Shown piece after piece: positions 1 through 7,649 of a DNA stretch of 21,480 bases; position 1 is the stretch's first letter; each line of letters starts with the position of its first letter. The position numbers were made by a program, and so were the translations under genes. The notes beneath the pieces are model-generated. The model worked only from the letters and a program-made list of their open reading frames with translations, ran no database searches and was not told the origin of the DNA. Source of the DNA: Ramicandelaber brevisporus. Its lineage: Eukaryota > Kickxellomycota > Ramicandelaberales > Ramicandelaberaceae. Location: contig MU602687.1 in assembly GCA_025201865.1 (NCBI GenBank), positions 9,141 through 30,620 of the forward strand, given 5' to 3'.

Positions 1-227
1 GGATTACAATGCATTCAGGTCGTGTACAGTTATTACCAATTGGTAGAGATATCTCGCTCGCATGCATTGAAGTATGAGGCAAAAATTAATGGAGTGTCGC
101 TCAAGTCGCTCTTCAGTAGGTTAAGCACCGCATAAAGCTGTTCTGATATGACTCGCTTTGTTAAACAAAACAAAACAAAAACAGAAACAGATTAAGACTA
201 TTAAATGACGCAATATCAACTATTTAT
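1..227. other. Intergenic, 3' side of the F-box gene
   Basis: I see no gene here. The stretch holds a short A-rich run of AAAAC units near 163-190. At 223-228 the plus strand reads TTTATT, which is AATAAA on the minus strand overlapping the stop codon of the F-box gene, so 3'-end formation of that transcript probably occurs in this stretch. Confidence 0.5.
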
Positions 228-1973
228 TTAAAGTTCGGCAATAATCTCGAGACCAGGGCGGATTCTACGCAGAGTAGGTTGCATGCTACTTAATCGGGCA
301 CTCATTCTGAGACGCGTGAGTAGCGGACATGATTCAACAAATCGAGTAATCAGTATCTGGTTAAAGCTGGAGCGAGACGATGAACACTCATATTCGAGAG
401 TGAGCAAGCCACTGCTAATCTTGTGGATGCCACGGGCAATTGATTTGCTGTTTTGGATCGTGCATTGGATGAGGCACAGTTCTACCAATTTGGGCAGCTG
501 TAAAAGAGTAACCAGAGTCTCACATGAGCTGATGGTCAAGTTCTGCAATTTGAGCTTACGCAGGTTTGGCAGAAGTGTGCCCGTCTCCGGTATGATGGTA
601 TTGTAGTTTGTGGGATTGATGCAGAGGTCAAACAGAGGGCCATCCAGATGCAGAGACTGCACATGTTGCAATCGGTTCGGATTGGCAACCGCTTGTAGCG
701 ATAAGCCACGATCCGATGCAGGCGGCATCATTGACGAGCAGCTCAGCATGAGATCAGTGACATTGGGCACATTGTCCATAACGAGAAGGGCAGCTTCCAT
801 CGACATTGGGGCACTGACTCTTAGCTTGCGTATCTGCGGCCAGCAGCGGAAGAACATTGTGCCAATGGATGTCTTGGACAGGTCTTTGATTGGCTCTGGC
901 ATGCATGGTTGATGTCGATATGAGATTGAATATGCTTCAAGCTTGGGGAACATTTCCGGAATACAACCAGTGTAGCCATTGGCGGGGAGATACGAGCAGC
1001 ATACCCATGTATCGAAGGAGCGCATCTCGGTAAATGCAAACCCGGACTTGTCGCTCATGGGAGCACCTGGTGCGAGAAACAGCGAGGCACACTGCCGAGC
1101 CATGCAGGCAGACATGTGGTCACGCACTCGAATGGATTCAAGAGAGTCTGATAGAACAAACAAGCACTCCGCAGGCACTGGCGGGAAGAACTGCAGTTCC
1201 ACTCGCAGTTTACATGTGCGGCGCAGACTAAGCTTTAGCCTCACCAGCAATGCCCATTCGCTGCTCATGCCGTTCATCAAGTCGGTGTAAGCACTGCTAC
1301 TCTCGCTAGCTTCGCTGTTGCTACTGGTTGCAGATGCTGGATTTGATGCAATGGATGGTGCTGGAGATGACTGTTGCTGGTGTTGTTGCTGGTGTTGAGC
1401 GTACGGAGCAACAGCCTTGCTTCCCCGAACAAGATACTTGACTGACATTGTCTGAAGAGTCGCGTTCGCATTGGCAAACCTGACCACATCCTCAACCGCG
1501 CTCGCATCCAGCTCAGTCAGATCGAATCGCAGGGTTGTCATCATTGGAAATTTGACCAGAAACCCCATCATGCACTGCTCAGGTCGTGCATACAGGTCTT
1601 CGACGCATGGGAAGTGACGCGGCCAGGGTGCTGCCGCCACTTCCTGCGCAAACACTGACGACGAGTCGATGTGCATCAGAAACGGAGGGAATCGGTTCAA
1701 TTTCTTGACCATGTGACCGTATTTGGCAAGCAGGTCGGGCTGTCGGGGCCATCCGCAGCTATCGCCGTTGGAGCTCGCGCCAAGCTCGTACCATATTCTT
1801 GGAACGAGCACCTTGTAGAACGCCTGGCAGACCCGCGCTACCCTGGCAGCATCGGGCCGCTTGAGGAAGCACAGGATCTCTCGGATAAGCTCCCAGGGCA
1901 GATTGCACAGCGGAAAGGCAGGTGTCAACGTAGCGTCCGATATCCTTCGATGTAGCAAGCTTTGTTGCTCCAT
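228..1973 (-). CDS. F-box protein with LRR-like C-terminal region
   Basis: This 581-residue protein carries an N-terminal F-box at about residues 22-64: LPWELIREIL, then a helix-rich stretch ending in PRIWYEL. F-box proteins bind Skp1 and act as substrate receptors of SCF ubiquitin ligases. The rest is leucine-rich with irregular strand/helix repeats (for example LPNLRKLKLQNLTI and LPKLVELCLIQ near residues 470-510), as in fungal F-box/LRR proteins, where this part selects the substrate. A Gln/Ser/Ala-rich low-complexity insert lies at about residues 192-235. The ATG at 1971-1973 is just upstream of the F-box, and the upstream leader is CAACCA-rich and looks non-coding. No intron is evident. 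The F-box is seen directly; substrate and exact family are unknown. These proteins diverge fast, so no gene symbol is given. Confidence 0.8.
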   Translation of the reverse strand: MEQQSLLHRRISDATLTPAFPLCNLPWELIREILCFLKRPDAARVARVCQAFYKVLVPRIWYELGASSNGDSCGWPRQPDLLAKYGHMVKKLNRFPPFLMHIDSSSVFAQEVAAAPWPRHFPCVEDLYARPEQCMMGFLVKFPMMTTLRFDLTELDASAVEDVVRFANANATLQTMSVKYLVRGSKAVAPYAQHQQQHQQQSSPAPSIASNPASATSSNSEASESSSAYTDLMNGMSSEWALLVRLKLSLRRTCKLRVELQFFPPVPAECLFVLSDSLESIRVRDHMSACMARQCASLFLAPGAPMSDKSGFAFTEMRSFDTWVCCSYLPANGYTGCIPEMFPKLEAYSISYRHQPCMPEPIKDLSKTSIGTMFFRCWPQIRKLRVSAPMSMEAALLVMDNVPNVTDLMLSCSSMMPPASDRGLSLQAVANPNRLQHVQSLHLDGPLFDLCINPTNYNTIIPETGTLLPNLRKLKLQNLTISSCETLVTLLQLPKLVELCLIQCTIQNSKSIARGIHKISSGLLTLEYECSSSRSSFNQILITRFVESCPLLTRLRMSARLSSMQPTLRRIRPGLEIIAEL

Positions 1974-2021
1974 TGCTGGCTGTGTTTCTTGTTTTTTTGT
2001 TTTGTTTGTATGAGTTGCGGC

Positions 2022-2070
2022 TGTGGTTGTGGTTGTGGTTGTAGTCGTAGTTGTGGGCGTGGTTGTCGCG
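2022..2070. repeat. Degenerate TGTGGT hexamer repeat in F-box leader
   Basis: Three perfect TGTGGT units start at 2022 and then decay into related GTAGTC/GTTGTG units. On the minus strand this reads as CAACCA repeats about 50-95 bases upstream of the F-box ATG, probably an unstructured 5' leader. Confidence 0.6.
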
Positions 2071-2169
2071 GGGGACAGTCAGTAGGTTTCGCTCGCCAGA
2101 GTAGGAATTGTACAGGCACACAACACAGGGGAAGGTGCGATGGAAGCCTGGCCAAGGAGGGCTCGCCGA

Positions 2170-2203
2170 GGGAAGGGAAGGGAAGAGGAGGGAAGGGAGA
2201 GGG
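2170..2203 (+). repeat. G-tract cluster, potential G-quadruplex
   Basis: Six GGG runs lie at 2170, 2175, 2180, 2190, 2195 and 2201, with spacers of 2, 2, 7, 2 and 3 bases. This meets the usual G3N1-7 quadruplex pattern. It lies about 200 bp upstream of the F-box start, on that gene's template strand. Folding is inferred, not shown. Confidence 0.5.
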
Positions 2204-2643
2204 CAGGCCGTCAACACAGGTCAATGCTGACTATTGATAGAGAAAAAAGAGAGTTTAGCTTGTCGCAGCTGTCGCTGGTGTCTTCAAAGAGAGCGGTTCG
2301 CAAAGAAAAAACTGAATAGAATGGAGCTCTGAGCTTCTGTCCGGCTGGCCGGCCCAATATTCGTGCAACGCTGCGCTTCGCACTTCAGTTTCGATCGCAG
2401 TACTGTGGTGGATATTTTCTGCCCCACCGCTTCGCACTTTTCGTAATTGGCTGCTGTCACCTCATTCACACAGAACGAGGACCACGCGCATTTTTCATTA
2501 TCCTTTTGCTAATTTATAAAGAGGTGCTGTCGCTGGTGGTGGTGGGACACAAAGGTCAGAGCAAAAGGGCCGGTGGGCCGAGGGGTCTGTGTGCATGCTT
2601 GAGAGTGAAACGGCCCCCATCGCCTGCTCTCCGCGCGCGTATG

Positions 2644-2667
2644 CACACACACACACACACACACACA
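2644..2667. repeat. (CA)12 microsatellite
   Basis: Twelve perfect CA units. Likely length-polymorphic; no function is indicated. Confidence 0.95.
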
Positions 2668-2763
2668 GTCCAAGCACGTGTATCTGACGGCAAATGACCG
2701 ATTTGAGCAGGTTGATGGCTTTCAAGCGCATCGCACATTCTCCTTTCAAATTTCGAGGCGGAC

Positions 2764-2781
2764 GATGGATGGATGGATGGA
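2764..2781. repeat. (GATG)4 microsatellite
   Basis: Four GATG units plus two bases, about 95 bp upstream of the PEX2 start codon. Confidence 0.9.
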
Positions 2782-2877
2782 CCGCGGCGTGTTGAAAAAC
2801 AGAAAAGTGGTTTCGCTTCACGTTTCGCTTCAACCAACGAACTATACAAACAGCCGACTACTGCGAAAGGTTAGCAG

Positions 2878-4206
2878 ATGAGCCTTGCAGCACATGCCGC
2901 AGAGTTGTTGGGGCTTGCCCCAGCTGCACCAAGAGATGGCGGGATCCCTGAGTCTGGTGCGAACCTCGCTTCTGTCGCACCGGCGACAAGTGCGAATGAC
3001 TTTTGGCGACCTGCGTGGAGCGCGGCGATGACTGCGCTATCTGCGTCGAACCAGAATGCGAATATCAGCAAACCGAGCGACGTTGGTGTATCCAGAGTGT
3101 CTCAGCTCGATGCGGACCTGCTGGACGACGAGCTGTTTGGAATGCTGAAGTCTGAGCTTCTCACTGCATTCAAGTACATGCAAGGCTCGTTTCTATCAAA
3201 AGAGAACCTTGATATTGAGCTGTACTCATTGCTTCAACTGGCACTATTTGTGCTGTCTGTTGGCAGTGCATCTCGGCGGGCATCATATGGCCAGTCCTTG
3301 CAAAATCTGCAGTATCGAAGCGTGATTGATGGCAGAGGTATTACAAAGAGACAAGTATGGCTGGCTGGACTGCTGACCGTTGGCTTGCCGTACATTTTGC
3401 AGCGTCTTGGTCGATACATGGCCATGCAAGGATGGAGTAGCATCAGCGCATCAAACCCGCAGAGTAGAACAGCTTACTATAAACTAAGGCTATGGCAATT
3501 GGTTCGACGTGGAGAAAAGGCATTCCAGCTGTTTAGCTTTGTCAACCTGCTGCTGTTTTTACGGTTTGGCCAGTACAAGTCGCTGTCTGATCGCGTACTG
3601 GGAATGAAGCTGGTGTATGCTCAGCCTCAGGCTACACGGTTTGTCAGCTATGAATTCTTGAATCGGCAGATGGTGTGGCACGCATTGACCGAGTTCATTC
3701 TCTCGGTTGCTCCAGTCATCAGCATGAGATCAATGCGGCGCTCAATCAAATCATTTGTAAATGCGCTCACTGGCGGTCTCATCTTTAGATCTGCCTCTGG
3801 CGCTGGAAACCCTGAGCTTTTGGGACTCCCCGACAACATTTGCGCGTTTTGTCACACTGGCGCAACTCCATCTCCATCAAACAGCGGCCAGCGCCAGGTT
3901 GTTTCTGCGGAAGCTGCAGCCATCCAAGCAAGTTTGGTAACAGCCGCGGCAGAAGAGGCCAAGGCCATGGCTTCGGCCACTGGTGGCAGCGGGATTACAA
4001 ACCCCCATCGTGCAAACTGCGGCCATGACTTTTGCTACATTTGCGTGAGTGCCGCAATGATGGCCGAGGGCCAAGAAGGTGCCGAATGTCCAAGATGCGG
4101 CGTTAAAATCACATCAATCGAACGTGTAATAAACCTGAAGCAAATTGAAGAAGAAGAAGATGACGGAAACGACGCCGCTGTATCAACTAAACAAACAGAT
4201 GAATAA
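2878..4206 (+). CDS. PEX2: Peroxin 2, RING-type E3 ubiquitin ligase of the peroxisome
   Basis: This 442-residue protein matches the PEX2 family. The Pex2/Pex10/Pex12 core begins at RVSQLDADLLDDEL (about residue 74) and continues through membrane-associated helices including LWQLVRRGEKAFQLFSFVNL and LNRQMVWHALTEF. A C-terminal C3HC4 RING follows: C322, C325, C381, H383, C386, C389, C404 and C407. With Pex10 and Pex12, Pex2 forms the peroxisomal membrane ligase that ubiquitinates the import receptor Pex5 so that it can be recycled. The spacing between C325 and C381 is 55 residues, far longer than in most PEX2 RINGs (about a dozen); the insert is rich in Ala, Ser and Gly. The tail is acidic (EEEEDDG). 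The first ATG of the ORF (2878) is used. A small spliced-out intron inside the loop cannot be excluded, although the frame stays open throughout. Confidence 0.9.
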   Translation: MSLAAHAAELLGLAPAAPRDGGIPESGANLASVAPATSANDFWRPAWSAAMTALSASNQNANISKPSDVGVSRVSQLDADLLDDELFGMLKSELLTAFKYMQGSFLSKENLDIELYSLLQLALFVLSVGSASRRASYGQSLQNLQYRSVIDGRGITKRQVWLAGLLTVGLPYILQRLGRYMAMQGWSSISASNPQSRTAYYKLRLWQLVRRGEKAFQLFSFVNLLLFLRFGQYKSLSDRVLGMKLVYAQPQATRFVSYEFLNRQMVWHALTEFILSVAPVISMRSMRRSIKSFVNALTGGLIFRSASGAGNPELLGLPDNICAFCHTGATPSPSNSGQRQVVSAEAAAIQASLVTAAAEEAKAMASATGGSGITNPHRANCGHDFCYICVSAAMMAEGQEGAECPRCGVKITSIERVINLKQIEEEEDDGNDAAVSTKQTDE

Positions 4207-4471
4207 TTCATTTTTGTGCTTTTGTGCTTTTGTGCTTTTGTTTTAAAAACCAAACGATATCAAAACTGTTGTAATTCTCACCGTTGTTATCGATGTCAAG
4301 GAGGCTGTATAGTCACGTTGAGTCATATAATATATTGTTGTAACCTCCGTGTCCGATATTTGTTCCTTGTATTTGGCAAGTTTTATAAGCACTCGTGATG
4401 TGGCTGTGCACAATCAACGCGGATATCAATGTCAGCAGCGCTAGCAAACCAATAACTTCCAATTTTGATAA
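4207..4471. other. Intergenic, PEX2 3' UTR and methyltransferase promoter
   Basis: No gene is visible. The stretch starts with an 8-bp tandem repeat, is otherwise AT-rich, and contains one TGAGTCA (AP-1/Gcn4-type core) at 4319-4325, about 150 bp upstream of the methyltransferase start. Confidence 0.5.
4212..4235. repeat. TTTTGTGC x3 tandem repeat
   Basis: Three perfect 8-bp units followed by a partial TTTTG, starting six bases after the PEX2 stop codon, so it lies in its 3' UTR. Confidence 0.9.
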
Positions 4472-5305
4472 ATGACTGAATCTGCTAAAGTCGACCACTG
4501 GTCAAGCGATATGTACCAGCAGCACGCGAATTTCGTGCCACAGCTCACTGGTGACATCCAGGGCCATCTCCAGCACTTCCTGAACCCTGCCTCAACTCGT
4601 CTCCTCGACCTTGGTTGCGGCGACGGCGTTCTCACTCTTGAGTTGCAAAACAAGGTGGCTCATGTCACTGGCATTGACGCAAGCCCAGCCATGATTGCCA
4701 AGGCCCAGGAGCTTGGTGTCAAGGACGCGCGTGTGGTGGATGGGCATGATGTTAAAGAGAGCCTTTCCAAGAGTGGCGAGTTGGGCACATATGACGTGGT
4801 CTTTTCAAACGCTGCGCTCCACTGGATGAAGACCGATCCACTCAAAGTAGCTGAAGGTGCGCATGCGGCGCTTAAGCCGTCAGGTGCCTTTATTGGCGAG
4901 TTTGGTGGGCATCTGAATGTGGCCGAGGTGCACTCAGCTTGCATCAACACCATCAACAAGTTTCTGGCTCGTGAACCAGTAAATGGCGCAGATGGTCAGC
5001 CTGTTGATGGCGTCAAATTGTCTCCCTGGTACTTTCCGGATATCGACGAGTATCGCAGTGTGCTGGAGAAGGCAGGGTTTGAGGTTAAGCATATCTCGCT
5101 TACGCCACGGATAACTCCGCTGCCGAGCGATGTCGCTGGATGGCTCAAGACGTTTGCCGGCCCGTTTATGCAGGTACTCTCGTCGGATGAAGAGAAGGAC
5201 CAGTTTGTCAACGAGGTCCAAGAGATGCTCCGCCCAGTGTGCTGTCGCAATGGTAAGTGGTCAATCATGTACAATCGAATGCGTTTTGTGGCAATTAAGG
5301 TTTAA
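4472..5305 (+). CDS. Class I SAM-dependent methyltransferase (Tam-like)
   Basis: This 277-residue protein has a Rossmann-type methyltransferase fold. Motif I is LDLGCGDG (residues 45-52), the acidic residue ending strand 2 is D69 in VTGIDASPAM, and a motif IV-like stretch VVFSNAALHWM lies at 109-119, followed by LKPSGAFIGEFGG. The LHW motif and overall layout resemble trans-aconitate 2-methyltransferase and related small-molecule methyltransferases (Methyltransf_11/25 type). No targeting signal is obvious at the N-terminus, so a cytosolic enzyme is likely. The substrate cannot be read from the sequence. Its stop codon lies 25 bp from that of the convergent phosphatase gene, so the two 3' UTRs must overlap. 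Confidence 0.85.
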   Translation: MTESAKVDHWSSDMYQQHANFVPQLTGDIQGHLQHFLNPASTRLLDLGCGDGVLTLELQNKVAHVTGIDASPAMIAKAQELGVKDARVVDGHDVKESLSKSGELGTYDVVFSNAALHWMKTDPLKVAEGAHAALKPSGAFIGEFGGHLNVAEVHSACINTINKFLAREPVNGADGQPVDGVKLSPWYFPDIDEYRSVLEKAGFEVKHISLTPRITPLPSDVAGWLKTFAGPFMQVLSSDEEKDQFVNEVQEMLRPVCCRNGKWSIMYNRMRFVAIKV

Positions 5306-5330
5306 ATAGTAACTAGTCTTTTACTCACCA

Positions 5331-5888
5331 TTAGTCAACCAACTCGAGGTGCTGAAGGAAACCCTTGCTAAATCTAACGGACTGTTCGTAGGTTACATCG
5401 AATGCCTTGTGTGACTTGCTGAAATCATACCATGGATCTGGCATGGTCTCAGCTGCCTCATTGGCCAGTCTGTCTGGTTTGTAATAGCCAAACATTTGAA
5501 CAACAGCCTTTGTCTTCAACTCACCAGCTGATCTATTCTTCTGCTTCTGGCTGTTGTTGATTCTGCCCTCCAAATCCTTGAGGTCACGCAGGTTGTACTT
5601 GTCAGCACACAGAATGTAATCGAAATCGTAAAAGTCTTCCTTCGTAATCTTGCGGGAGATTGACGTAATTGGGACACCGTTCTTCTTGCATGTAGCAATG
5701 GTGCGCGAATCGCTAGTCTCGTCATCATGCTCGCCAGATGTACCAGCGGAATCGATACGAGCAAAATGAGCATCGAGACCAAGATCGCTAACGGTCTTTG
5801 CAAACACGGCCTCAGCCATGGGCGAGCGGCAAATGTTGCCGAGACAGACAAACAAGACACTAATGGGCTCTTTCCGTGCAGCGGTCAT
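5331..5888 (-). CDS. Low-molecular-weight protein tyrosine phosphatase, copy 1
   Basis: The N-terminal P-loop VLFVCLGNICRSPMAEAVF contains the C-x5-R phosphatase signature (nucleophile C15, phosphate-binding R21, then S22). The conserved RIDSAGTS follows, and the general-acid loop is DPWYD at residues 151-155. This is the LMW-PTP family (yeast Ltp1, human ACP1), cytosolic enzymes that hydrolyse phosphotyrosine by a cysteinyl-phosphate intermediate. At 185 residues it is longer than the usual 155-160, largely because of a Lys/Asn-rich insert around residues 108-127 before the VVQMFGYY segment. All catalytic residues are present, so it should be active. It lies directly downstream of a paralogue on the same strand (next entry). 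The ATG at 5886-5888 places the P-loop at the family's usual distance from the N-terminus. Confidence 0.93.
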   Translation of the reverse strand: MTAARKEPISVLFVCLGNICRSPMAEAVFAKTVSDLGLDAHFARIDSAGTSGEHDDETSDSRTIATCKKNGVPITSISRKITKEDFYDFDYILCADKYNLRDLKDLEGRINNSQKQKNRSAGELKTKAVVQMFGYYKPDRLANEAAETMPDPWYDFSKSHKAFDVTYEQSVRFSKGFLQHLELVD

Positions 5889-5914
5889 CGGTGGTCAGAG
5901 AGCTGGAGATCAAC

Positions 5915-5963
5915 AGGAGGAAGAGGAAGAGGGAGGAGGAGGAGAAGGGGGAGGAGGAGGGGA
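5915..5963 (+). repeat. 49-bp uninterrupted purine tract
   Basis: All bases from 5915 to 5963 are A or G, made of GGA/GAG units with several GGG runs. On the minus strand this is a CT-only tract 27-75 bases upstream of the copy 1 phosphatase ATG, so it is probably part of its leader or core promoter. Confidence 0.9.
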
Positions 5964-6016
5964 TTACAAAGCAGATTAGGACAAATAAAGGTGTGGTTTT
6001 TTTTTCTTCTTCCTTC

Positions 6017-6520
6017 TCAGTCGATAGGCAAACCGAGATGTGCCAGGAATCCCTTTGTGAATTCAACACATCGCTGATAGTTGTGCTCAAAGTTGTCCTC
6101 GCCATTGTCAAAGTATGGATCGATCAGGGCTGGAAAGGTACGCTTGTTCGCCCGATACTCGCCAAACAGCTCGATCTTCGCCTTGAATGCTGCCATTTGC
6201 TGACCAAGCTGCTCCACATCCTCCACATTCTCGTCATCAGCACATAGGATGTAATCAAAGTCATTGAGGTCATCTTGTGTGATTTGACGTGCGCGGGATG
6301 TTACCATTATTCCATGCCGCTTACAAGTCTCGGCCGTATACGAATCAACTGGCTTGCCAGAGTAGTAGTCGCTTGTGCCAGCAGAATCGATGCGCGCAAA
6401 ATACGAGTGCAGACCAAGGTCTTCGACAACTTTGCTGAACACTGCTTCTGCCATCGGAGAGCGACAGATATTCCCCTGGCATACAAACAGAACGCTATAC
6501 GTCTTTTCCTCGACAGTCAT
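6017..6520 (-). CDS. Low-molecular-weight protein tyrosine phosphatase, copy 2
   Basis: This is a second LMW-PTP of 167 residues. The P-loop is VLFVCQGNICRSPMAEAVF (C14 nucleophile, R20), then FARIDSAGTS, DFDYILCAD, and general-acid loop DPYFDNG (D134). By eye about 59 of the first 100 aligned residues match copy 1, so the pair looks like an old tandem duplication. It differs from copy 1 at the P-loop (Q instead of L after the catalytic Cys) and in the acid loop (PYF instead of PWY); these positions line the active-site pocket in this family, so substrate preference may have diverged. It lacks the Lys/Asn-rich insert of copy 1. Only 128 bp separate the two genes, so copy 1 must have a very short promoter or share transcription. 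All catalytic residues are intact. Confidence 0.93.
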   Translation of the reverse strand: MTVEEKTYSVLFVCQGNICRSPMAEAVFSKVVEDLGLHSYFARIDSAGTSDYYSGKPVDSYTAETCKRHGIMVTSRARQITQDDLNDFDYILCADDENVEDVEQLGQQMAAFKAKIELFGEYRANKRTFPALIDPYFDNGEDNFEHNYQRCVEFTKGFLAHLGLPID

Positions 6521-6868
6521 CTCCGATCGCTTGGTGAGTTGTTTATTTGTTTATTTGGTTTGAGTGGCAGGTAAGCAAACAGGCAGAGAATAGAAGAGAG
6601 GAGAGTAAGTTTATCCACTTCCAAGCAAAGCCAGAACAAAACAGAACAGAACAAACCGATAAGCTAGAGGTTTGCTATTGTGGTATGACTCTGATACTCT
6701 ACTCACTGTGGACAAACGTATTCGTTCGAGCACAGCGGTTGTCGTTGTAATCTATATTTGATGGTGGCTACCTGAGCCTTAGTTTGACCACTATCCATCT
6801 GCATTTACATATTGTTTGGGAGGTATTATGAATTCAACTAAACTATGATATAGTTAGTGCTATGTTAA
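6521..6868. other. Intergenic between phosphatase copy 2 and the Cys-rich gene
   Basis: No gene is seen. Two TTTATT words near 6541-6556 (AATAAA on the minus strand) and an imperfect CAGAA/ACAGA repeat near 6630-6655 are the only recognisable elements. The stretch should contain the promoter of phosphatase copy 2 and the 3' end of the cysteine-rich gene. Confidence 0.5.
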
Positions 6869-7351
6869 TCAGCAATTAGTTCCTTGAAGGCACATGGTAT
6901 ATGAACCCCAGCACTTCTCCGTATCTTGGCTATAGTACTTCAGACATCCTTGACTGCCTTGACACAGGTTGATCACAGACTGCGATCCACCCTGCTGTTC
7001 ACAAGCATCGTCGCAGCGCTTATTCATGTCGTCGGCATACTTGTAGCAATCATCGCGCATCTTACGGCAGTATTCACAATGGTTGCACTCGGTTGTGCCT
7101 TTGCAACAATCCGTGTACGTTTTCCAGCACGCTTGAATCTTGGGGACATAGTGGTTGTCTTGACACGCTTGGAAGCAGTCCGCGAGCTCTTTGCCCTTGC
7201 GGCCACCCACTTTGCAGAGCTGCTCGCAGGTACTCAGGGGGATTTCGGCCTCACGGGTACACTTGTCTCGGTCGGTAGTGCAGTTTGCACTCACCAGAGT
7301 TGCAAAGGAGGCACCTGAAGCCATAGTGAATAAAATTGGCGATAACTTCAT
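6869..7351 (-). CDS. Secreted cysteine-rich protein with two tandem Cys modules
   Basis: This 160-residue protein has a plausible signal peptide (about residues 1-22, ending LVSA before N23-C24); the mature part has 20 cysteines in 138 residues. I do not recognise the family. The cysteines at 24, 31, 42, 46, 59, 63, 75, 82 and 89 are spaced almost exactly like those at 95, 102, 113, 117, 130, 136, 147, 154 and 160 (steps 7, 11, 4, 13, 4/6, 12/11, 7, 7/6). A Trp follows the seventh Cys in both halves (CWKTYTDC and CWGSYTMC). It is therefore an internal duplication of a ~71-residue module of nine Cys; C83 and C92 are extra. The C-x3-C spacing suggests helical hairpins held by disulfides. The mature protein is charged and hydrophilic with no GPI-type tail, so it is likely secreted and soluble, perhaps effector-like. 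Function unknown. Confidence 0.8.
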   Translation of the reverse strand: MKLSPILFTMASGASFATLVSANCTTDRDKCTREAEIPLSTCEQLCKVGGRKGKELADCFQACQDNHYVPKIQACWKTYTDCCKGTTECNHCEYCRKMRDDCYKYADDMNKRCDDACEQQGGSQSVINLCQGSQGCLKYYSQDTEKCWGSYTMCLQGTNC

Positions 7352-7611
7352 CTTTTGAATAGTTCTCAGTTGTCAGGAATACAAAAATGATAGTGTGGAT
7401 AGAAGAGACACTAGGAGAGTCAACATGGATCCAAGGTTCACCTGAGCATACGACAGAGCGTAATGAAATGGAACGGGTGTATATAGCGAACTTTGACTGA
7501 CGAGCGTGATTGAGGTGGATGGTAACAAAAATCAACTCGTCAGCCAGTCAGTCCGCCTAGCACTTTAAAGTACTCACTACAGCTATATTTGGTTGCTCAT
7601 TCACTCATCTC

Positions 7612-7618
7612 TGACTCA
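7612..7618. promoter_or_regulatory. TGACTCA, AP-1/Gcn4-type site
   Basis: Exact bZIP consensus core between the divergent Cys-rich and transporter genes. It could be a chance match taken alone. Confidence 0.3.
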
Positions 7619-7649
7619 TGCGTCGCTATATATGTATGAGCCGCAGTTA

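Larger units (their letters stand above)
1974..2877. other. Divergent intergenic region between F-box gene and PEX2
   Basis: About 900 bp separate two divergently transcribed genes, so both promoters must lie here. No convincing gene is present; the short ORFs are low-complexity and overlap in all frames. The stretch holds a TGTGGT-type repeat (about 2022-2070, read as CAACCA in the F-box leader), a run of six GGG tracts (2170-2203), a CA dinucleotide repeat (2644-2667) and a GATG repeat (2764-2781). Confidence 0.6.

Noticed and set aside
4319-4325. TGAGTCA upstream of the methyltransferase (and another at 18304-18310 upstream of the kinase) as AP-1/Gcn4 sites
   Set aside because: Single 7-mers of this kind are expected about 2-3 times by chance in a window of this size, and one also occurs inside the transporter coding region near 10788, so isolated copies are not evidence of regulation.
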